Positions 59,743 through 64,000 of a stretch of DNA of 64,000 bases are shown here, piece by piece. Below the pieces are notes generated by a model, which was given only the letters and a program-made list of their open reading frames with translations, did not search any database and was not told the DNA's origin. The translations under genes were made by a program, and so were the position numbers. Each line of letters starts with the position of its first letter. The stretch's first letter is position 1. The DNA is from Marmoricola sp. (lineage in GTDB: Bacteria > Actinomycetota > Actinomycetes > Propionibacteriales > Nocardioidaceae). The stretch covers positions 146,690 to 210,689 of the forward strand of contig JAOPYE010000029.1 in assembly GCA_025964775.1 (NCBI GenBank). The letters are read 5' to 3'.

Positions 59743-60758
59743 CAGCTCGCGGACGGGCCCTTTGCCGCGTTCTCCGCCAGGCGCATGTCGCGCCGCAGCT
59801 CAGGCGGCAGCGCGAAGATCAGCGACTCCTCGGCCGTGTGCACGGCTTCGGCTTCCGGGTACCCGTGCTCCGCCAGGAAACCCAGGACGCCGTCGACGAG
59901 GTCCTCGGGCACCGAGGCACCGGAGGTCACGCTGACCCTGTCCACCCCGGTCAGCCAGGCGACGTCGATCTCGGTCGCGTCGTCGACCCGGTGGGCGGCC
60001 TTCGCGCCGGCCTCGAGGGCCACCTCGGCCAGCCGCACGCTGTTGGACGAGTTCGCCGAACCGACCACGATCACCAGGTCTGCCCCGGGGCTGATCTCCT
60101 TCACCGCGAGCTGGCGGTTCTGGGTGGCGTAGCAGATGTCGTCGCTCGGGGGGTCGAGCAGCAGCGGGAACCGTGCGCGGATGGCATCGACGGTGGCCAT
60201 GGTCTCGTCGACCGAGAGCGTCGTCTGGGACAGCCAGGCGACCTTGGCCGGATCGCGGACCACGATGTTCGGCACGTCCTCGGGGCTCTGCACGAGCTGG
60301 ATGTGCTCGGGAGCCTCGCCCGCGGTGCCCTCGACCTCCTCGTGACCCTCGTGGCCGATCAGCAGGATGTCGTAGTCGTCGGCGGCGAACCGCTTGGCCT
60401 CGTGGTGCACCTTGGTGACCAGCGGGCAGGTCGCATCGATCGTCTTGAGGTTGCGGGTCAGCGCCTCGGCGTGGACAGCCGGGGAGACGCCGTGGGCGGA
60501 GAAGACCACGGTCTCGCCGGCCGGCACCTCGCCCAGCTCCTCGACGAAGATCGCACCGCGGGACTCGAGGTTCGCGACGACGTGCTTGTTGTGCACGATC
60601 TGCTTGCGCACGTAGACCGGGGCGCCGTACAGGTCGAGCGCCTTCTCGACGGTGATCACCGCGCGGTCGACGCCGGCGCAGTACCCGCGCGGTGCGGCGA
60701 GGAGGACGGCGCGCTCGGCCTCGGGGAGGACGCGGGGCATCGCCAGGTCGGTGTCCAT
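59742..60758 (-). CDS. ispH: 4-hydroxy-3-methylbut-2-enyl diphosphate reductase
   Basis: IspH carries out the last step of the MEP pathway, producing IPP and DMAPP. The 338-residue protein has the three iron-sulphur cysteines in [21 protein letters not shown] and ICYATQNRQ, plus the substrate EEVEGT and SANSSNS motifs. The ATG at 60758 (MDTDLAMP) has TACGAT 7 nt upstream; an ATG 9 bp further up lies too close to the box. It is coupled to the YciO-like gene. Confidence 0.96.
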   Translation of the reverse strand: MDTDLAMPRVLPEAERAVLLAAPRGYCAGVDRAVITVEKALDLYGAPVYVRKQIVHNKHVVANLESRGAIFVEELGEVPAGETVVFSAHGVSPAVHAEALTRNLKTIDATCPLVTKVHHEAKRFAADDYDILLIGHEGHEEVEGTAGEAPEHIQLVQSPEDVPNIVVRDPAKVAWLSQTTLSVDETMATVDAIRARFPLLLDPPSDDICYATQNRQLAVKEISPGADLVIVVGSANSSNSVRLAEVALEAGAKAAHRVDDATEIDVAWLTGVDRVSVTSGASVPEDLVDGVLGFLAEHGYPEAEAVHTAEESLIFALPPELRRDMRLAENAAKGPSAS

Positions 60759-60765
60759 GGGCTCC

Positions 60766-60771
60766 ATCGTA
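60766..60771 (-). promoter_or_regulatory. Leaderless -10 box of ispH
   Basis: TACGAT on the minus strand, then 7 nt, then the ATG at 60758. Confidence 0.6.
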
Positions 60772-60783
60772 GTGGGCCGCGAC

Positions 60784-60789
60784 TAGGGT
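60784..60789 (+). promoter_or_regulatory. Leaderless -10 box of xseA
   Basis: TAGGGT, then 6 nt, then the ATG at 60796. The ispH box is only 12 bp away on the other strand. Confidence 0.65.
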
Positions 60790-60795
60790 GCCTTC

Positions 60796-62079
60796 ATGCC
60801 GCTGTCGACCACCCCGGAGAGCCCGATCCCGGTGCGCCAGGTCGTCGGCATGATCACCGGCTGGGTCGACCGGCTCGGCTCGGTGTGGGTCGAGGGCCAG
60901 GTCGTCCAGCTCAACCGGCCGGCCAACTCCAACACCAACTTCCTGACGCTGCGCGACAAGCTCGCCGACGTCTCGGTGCAGCTGACCTGCCCGCGGGCCG
61001 TCGTCGACTCCTTGCCGACCCCCCTGGTCAACGGCGCCCAGGTCGTCGCGCACGCCAAGCCCTCGGTCTACCCGAACCGCGGCTCCCTCTCGCTCCAGGT
61101 TCGTGAGCTGCGCCTGGTCGGCGAGGGCGAGCTGCTGGCCCGGCTCGAACGCCGCCGCCAGCTGTTGGCCGCGGAGGGTCTCTTCTCCCCCGACCTCAAG
61201 CGACCCCTGCCCTTCCTCCCGCGGCGTATCGGCCTGGTCACCGGGAAGGACTCCGCCGCCGAGAAGGACGTCCTGGAGAACGCCCGTCGCCGGTGGCCGG
61301 GCGTCGCCTTCGAGATCCGGTACGCCGCGATGCAGGGCGTCAACGCCGCAGCACAGGTCATCGACGCGCTCGGTGCGCTGGACCGCGATGCCGAGGTCGA
61401 CGTGATCGTGATCGCCCGGGGCGGCGGCTCGGTGGAGGACCTGCTGCCGTTCTCCGACGAGGCGCTGATCCGTGCCGTGCACGCCGCCACCACACCGGTG
61501 GTCTCGGCGATCGGGCACGAGCCGGACTCCCCGATCCTCGACCTGGTGGCCGACCTGCGGGCGTCGACGCCGACCGACGCAGCCAAGCTGATCGTTCCCG
61601 ATGTGGCCGAGGAGACCCAGCGGGTCGTCGCGCTGCGCGAACGCTCGCGCCGGACCGTCGGCCATCTGCTCGGTCGTGAACAGCAACAGCTCGACGCCCT
61701 GCGGAGCAGGCCGAGCATGGCCGACCCGCGCAACGACCTGCTCGGGCGGTCGGAGGAGATCGACGCCCTGTCGCGTCGCGGTCGCCGCGTCCTGGGCCAC
61801 GTGCTGGACCGTGCCGGAGACGACCTCGGCCACAGCCTGGCCCGGGTACGGGCGCTGTCCCCGCTCGCGACCCTGCGCCGCGGCTATGCCGTCCTGTCCG
61901 ACGCCGACGGGGCAGTGTTCTCCAGCGTCACCGACATCGACGCCGGGTCCGCCGTGACGATCCGCGTCGCCGACGGGCGGATCAACGCCTCCGTGACGAG
62001 AGTCGAATCCATCCCGTTGCCCACCACACCGGAGGACAGCACCATCGAGGACAGCACTATCGAGGAGCAGGATGAGTGA
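60796..62079 (+). CDS. xseA: Exodeoxyribonuclease VII large subunit
   Basis: XseA is the catalytic subunit of exonuclease VII, which degrades single-stranded DNA. The 427-residue protein has the N-terminal OB fold ([12 protein letters not shown]), the catalytic domain with [32 protein letters not shown] and APTSAGHE-like [10 protein letters not shown], a coiled-coil region, and a C-terminal TLRRGYAVL. The tail ends in two 15-bp repeats encoding EDSTI. xseB overlaps its stop by 8 bp. Confidence 0.95.
   Translation: MPLSTTPESPIPVRQVVGMITGWVDRLGSVWVEGQVVQLNRPANSNTNFLTLRDKLADVSVQLTCPRAVVDSLPTPLVNGAQVVAHAKPSVYPNRGSLSLQVRELRLVGEGELLARLERRRQLLAAEGLFSPDLKRPLPFLPRRIGLVTGKDSAAEKDVLENARRRWPGVAFEIRYAAMQGVNAAAQVIDALGALDRDAEVDVIVIARGGGSVEDLLPFSDEALIRAVHAATTPVVSAIGHEPDSPILDLVADLRASTPTDAAKLIVPDVAEETQRVVALRERSRRTVGHLLGREQQQLDALRSRPSMADPRNDLLGRSEEIDALSRRGRRVLGHVLDRAGDDLGHSLARVRALSPLATLRRGYAVLSDADGAVFSSVTDIDAGSAVTIRVADGRINASVTRVESIPLPTTPEDSTIEDSTIEEQDE
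62032..62061 (+). repeat. 15-bp tandem repeat at the xseA 3' end
   Basis: GAGGACAGCACCATC is followed by GAGGACAGCACTATC, encoding EDSTI twice in the acidic tail of XseA, just upstream of the xseB start. Confidence 0.85.
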
Positions 62080-62287
62080 GAACAAGCCGAGCGAGCTGAG
62101 CTACGAGGACGCCCGCGAGCAGCTCATCGAAGTCGTCCGGACCCTCGAGGCCGGCGGCACCACGCTCGCCGAATCGCTCTCGTTGTGGGAACGCGGCGAG
62201 GAGCTCGCGAAGATCTGTCAGAACGCGCTCGACGGCGCCCGGGCGCGACTCGACGCGGTGCTCGGCGCAGAGCAGGACGAGGACTGA
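62072..62287 (+). CDS. xseB: Exodeoxyribonuclease VII small subunit
   Basis: The 71-residue protein forms the small-subunit helices that bind Xse[49 protein letters not shown]. Family length and motif are typical. Its ATG lies inside xseA, 8 bp before the xseA stop, which keeps subunit output matched. Confidence 0.95.
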   Translation: MSENKPSELSYEDAREQLIEVVRTLEAGGTTLAESLSLWERGEELAKICQNALDGARARLDAVLGAEQDED

Positions 62288-62290
62288 GGC

Positions 62291-62851
62291 TCAGCGAGCC
62301 GGCGGTGCCGTCAGGGCTGCGGCGTACGTGCGGATCTGGGCGTCCGGCGCGCTCCCGTAGACGAGGATCCGCTGCTGGTTGCCGTCGACCGCCCGGACGG
62401 TACGGATCAGTGCGTAGTCGCCGCCGGCATCGGTCCACGTCTGCCAGACGTGGCCGCCGAGGGTGACGTCCTTGCCCTGGGTCGCGCTCTTGTCGACGTA
62501 CTGGCTGAGCATGTCGCTGGTGGGGTCCAGCGACTCCTCGAGTCCGACGAACTTGCCGTTCGCGGTCAGCAGCCCGATGTCCAGGCGCGGGCTCACGCCG
62601 GTCTGGTAGTTGGCGCTCGTGGCGCGCCAGCCCGTCGGGAGCTCCGACGGGACCTGGAGCGCCAGCCTGTGATCGGCGGCGCCTGCGTTGACCCAGATCT
62701 GCCACGGGACGGTCGGTACCGGGTTGACGTCCCTGGAGTTCGGCTTCGCCAGTAGGTACCAGGCGCTCGCAGCGCCCACGGCGACGAGCAGAGCCACCAC
62801 CATGCCGGCCACGGAGCGGTCGGCGCGCGGGTTCGTCACGGGCTGGCTCAT
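62291..62851 (-). CDS. DUF4245 membrane-anchored protein
   Basis: The 186-residue protein has one N-terminal membrane helix (14-33) and an extracytoplasmic domain with WQIWVNAGAADHRLALQVPSELPTGWRATS, DIGLLTANGKFVGLEES and GDYALIRTVRA, matching DUF4245. Mycobacterial homologues sit near glpX, as here. Function unknown. CAAGAT lies 6 nt before the ATG. It is convergent with xseB (3-bp gap). Confidence 0.87.
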   Translation of the reverse strand: MSQPVTNPRADRSVAGMVVALLVAVGAASAWYLLAKPNSRDVNPVPTVPWQIWVNAGAADHRLALQVPSELPTGWRATSANYQTGVSPRLDIGLLTANGKFVGLEESLDPTSDMLSQYVDKSATQGKDVTLGGHVWQTWTDAGGDYALIRTVRAVDGNQQRILVYGSAPDAQIRTYAAALTAPPAR

Positions 62852-62939
62852 GGGCCCATCTTGCCAACCAGCCCCAGACCTCCCGGCACCGCCCGCTCGA
62901 GGCGTTCCCGGCACGGCCTGGCTGGGGCAGACTGGCCCG

Positions 62940-63329
62940 GTGACGACGTACCGGATCGCAGAGGCAGCCCAGCTCCTCGGTGTCAGTGACGACACCGTCC
63001 GCCGCTGGGTCGAGGCGGGCAAGCTGACGTCGATGACCGACAGCGGACGCCTCGCTGTCGACGGGGGCGAGCTCGCCGTCCTCGCCGAGTCGCTCGCCGA
63101 CTCCCCCGATGTCGCAGGCCGGCGCCGGTCCTCGGCGCGCAACCGCCTCGCCGGGATCGTCGTGGCGGTCCGCAAGGACAGCGTCATGGCGCAGGTCGAG
63201 ATGATCTGCGGCCCCCACCGAGTGGTCTCGCTGATGTCGGCCGACGCGGCCGACGAGCTCGGCCTGGTCCCCGGAGCGCGAGCCGTCGCCTCGATCAAGG
63301 CGACCAACGTCGTCGTCGAGCGTCCGTGA
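62940..63329 (+). CDS. HTH-TOBE molybdate-type regulator
   Basis: The 129-residue protein joins an N-terminal excisionase/MerR-like HTH (TTYRIAEAAQLLGVSDDTVRRWVEAGKL, about 1-58) to a single TOBE domain (about 66-127, ARNRLAGIVVAVRKDSVMAQVEM...SIKATNVVVER) that binds molybdate or tungstate in related proteins. It could sense oxyanion and control molybdate uptake, for example the modABC operon 38 kb away. CAGACT lies 6 nt before the GTG at 62940. Confidence 0.82.
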   Translation: MTTYRIAEAAQLLGVSDDTVRRWVEAGKLTSMTDSGRLAVDGGELAVLAESLADSPDVAGRRRSSARNRLAGIVVAVRKDSVMAQVEMICGPHRVVSLMSADAADELGLVPGARAVASIKATNVVVERP

Positions 63330-63364
63330 GAGTCATCGCTGCGGCGTCAGCCTCGCCCGACCGA

Positions 63365-63370
63365 TAACAT
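63365..63370 (+). promoter_or_regulatory. Leaderless -10 box of glpX
   Basis: TAACAT, then 6 nt, then the ATG at 63377. Confidence 0.65.
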
Positions 63371-63376
63371 CAGCCC

Positions 63377-64000
63377 ATGGCCGACTCCCACCTCCCCGTT
63401 GAGCTCGCCGTCGCCCCCTCCGTGCCCGACCGCAACCTCGCGCTCGAGCTCGTCCGGGTGACCGAAGCCGCCGCGATGGCCGCTGGTCGCTGGGTCGGCA
63501 AGGGCGACAAGAACGGTGCCGACAGGGTCGCTGTCAACGCGATGCGCACCCTGATCTCGACGGTCGGGATGCGTGGCACGGTCGTGATCGGCGAGGGCGA
63601 GAAGGACAACGCGCCGATGCTCTACAACGGCGAAGAGGTCGGGGACGGCGACGGCCCCGAGTGCGACGTCGCGGTCGACCCGATCGACGGCACCACGCTG
63701 ACCGCCAAGGGCATGGCGAACGCCGTTTCCGTGCTGGCGGTCTCTCCGCGGGGCTCGATGTACGACCCGTCCGCGGTGTTCTACATGGAGAAGCTCGTCA
63801 CCGGACCCGAGGCCGCCGACGTCGTCGACATCCGCTACCCGGTCGCCGAGAACATCCACCAGGTCGCCAAGGCCAATGGCGGCAAGCCCGAGGACGTCAC
63901 GGTCGTCCTGCTCGACCGGCCGCGCCACCAGCAGATCGCCGAGGAGATCCGCGCCGCCGGGGCACGCATCAAGTTCATCACCGACGGCGACGTGGCCGGC
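63377..64000 (+). CDS. glpX: Fructose-1,6-bisphosphatase class II (3' end outside window)
   Basis: GlpX hydrolyses fructose-1,6-bisphosphate in gluconeogenesis. The visible 208 residues contain the class II motifs [34 protein letters not shown] and [13 protein letters not shown], with metal-binding Asp/Glu residues in place. The frame is open to the last base of the window, where the sequence is cut within the C-terminal half. Confidence 0.95.
   Translation, partial: MADSHLPVELAVAPSVPDRNLALELVRVTEAAAMAAGRWVGKGDKNGADRVAVNAMRTLISTVGMRGTVVIGEGEKDNAPMLYNGEEVGDGDGPECDVAVDPIDGTTLTAKGMANAVSVLAVSPRGSMYDPSAVFYMEKLVTGPEAADVVDIRYPVAENIHQVAKANGGKPEDVTVVLLDRPRHQQIAEEIRAAGARIKFITDGDVAG

Noticed and set aside
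1..64000. CRISPR arrays, tRNA, rRNA, transposases, integrases or attachment sites
   Set aside because: No repeated spacer pattern, cloverleaf, rRNA stretch or mobile-element protein was seen on either strand.

Overview
The window is a high-GC actinobacterial chromosome segment without plasmid, phage or insertion-sequence signatures. The gene set suggests a motile member of the Nocardioidaceae or a close relative (inference). It carries flagellar export genes, a mycothiol deacetylase (mshB), the succinylase branch of diaminopimelate synthesis (dapE, dapD, dapC), the 7Fe ferredoxin-dapC pair, a DUF3117 gene, and the xseB-xseA-ispH-DUF6542-ychF neighbourhood known from mycobacteria. No rRNA, tRNA or CRISPR array was seen. 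No gene-free stretch exceeds 300 bases.

Layout. 1-5859: tightly packed flagellar type III export operon, fliO (truncated by the window edge), fliP, fliQ, fliR, flhB, flhA and a small membrane ORF. 5860-9671: leucyl aminopeptidase, a DUF3117 gene missed by length filters, a PaaX-like regulator and an enoyl-CoA hydratase. 9679-16577: an M14-like peptidase, a DivIVA-like protein, a LOG protein, then the dap genes, a lytic-transglycosylase-like protein and ferredoxin. dapC appears to start with CTG. 16637-21627: GNAT, mshB, Nudix, thioesterase, lipoprotein and an Old Yellow Enzyme homologue under a 28-bp palindrome. 21786-24405: modABC molybdate importer. 24452-34707: a catabolic/redox block with two flavin enzymes, a DapB-like dehydrogenase, an LLM flavin monooxygenase, a CYP125-like P450, a GMC oxidoreductase and two TetR regulators, several with clear operators. 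34733-40926: small single genes, an SDR/TetR pair with two matching operators, RNase HI and an MFS transporter.

40960-46541 is a cell-surface block: a 1082-residue secreted DUF1906/FN3 protein, a nine-segment membrane protein with a presenilin-like GxGD layout, and a lipoprotein resembling a gluzincin peptidase whose HExxH motif has lost its second histidine. 46681-50851: a Fur-family (Zur-like) regulator facing a four-gene metal ABC importer whose promoter carries a Fur-type box over its -35. 51039-53677: two secreted proteins, one EXORDIUM-like and one NodB polysaccharide deacetylase. 53693-64000: housekeeping genes ychF, xthA, rmuC, a YciO-like protein, ispH, xseA, xseB, an HTH-TOBE regulator and the start of glpX.

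A pervasive feature is leaderless promoter architecture. At least 19 genes have a TANNNT box 6 or 7 nt before an ATG or GTG, and about a dozen more have CANNNT there. This fixes several starts and produces very compact divergent promoters. The most novel candidates are the GxGD-like membrane protein, the inactivated gluzincin lipoprotein beside it, the CTG-initiated dapC and the set of palindromic operators.
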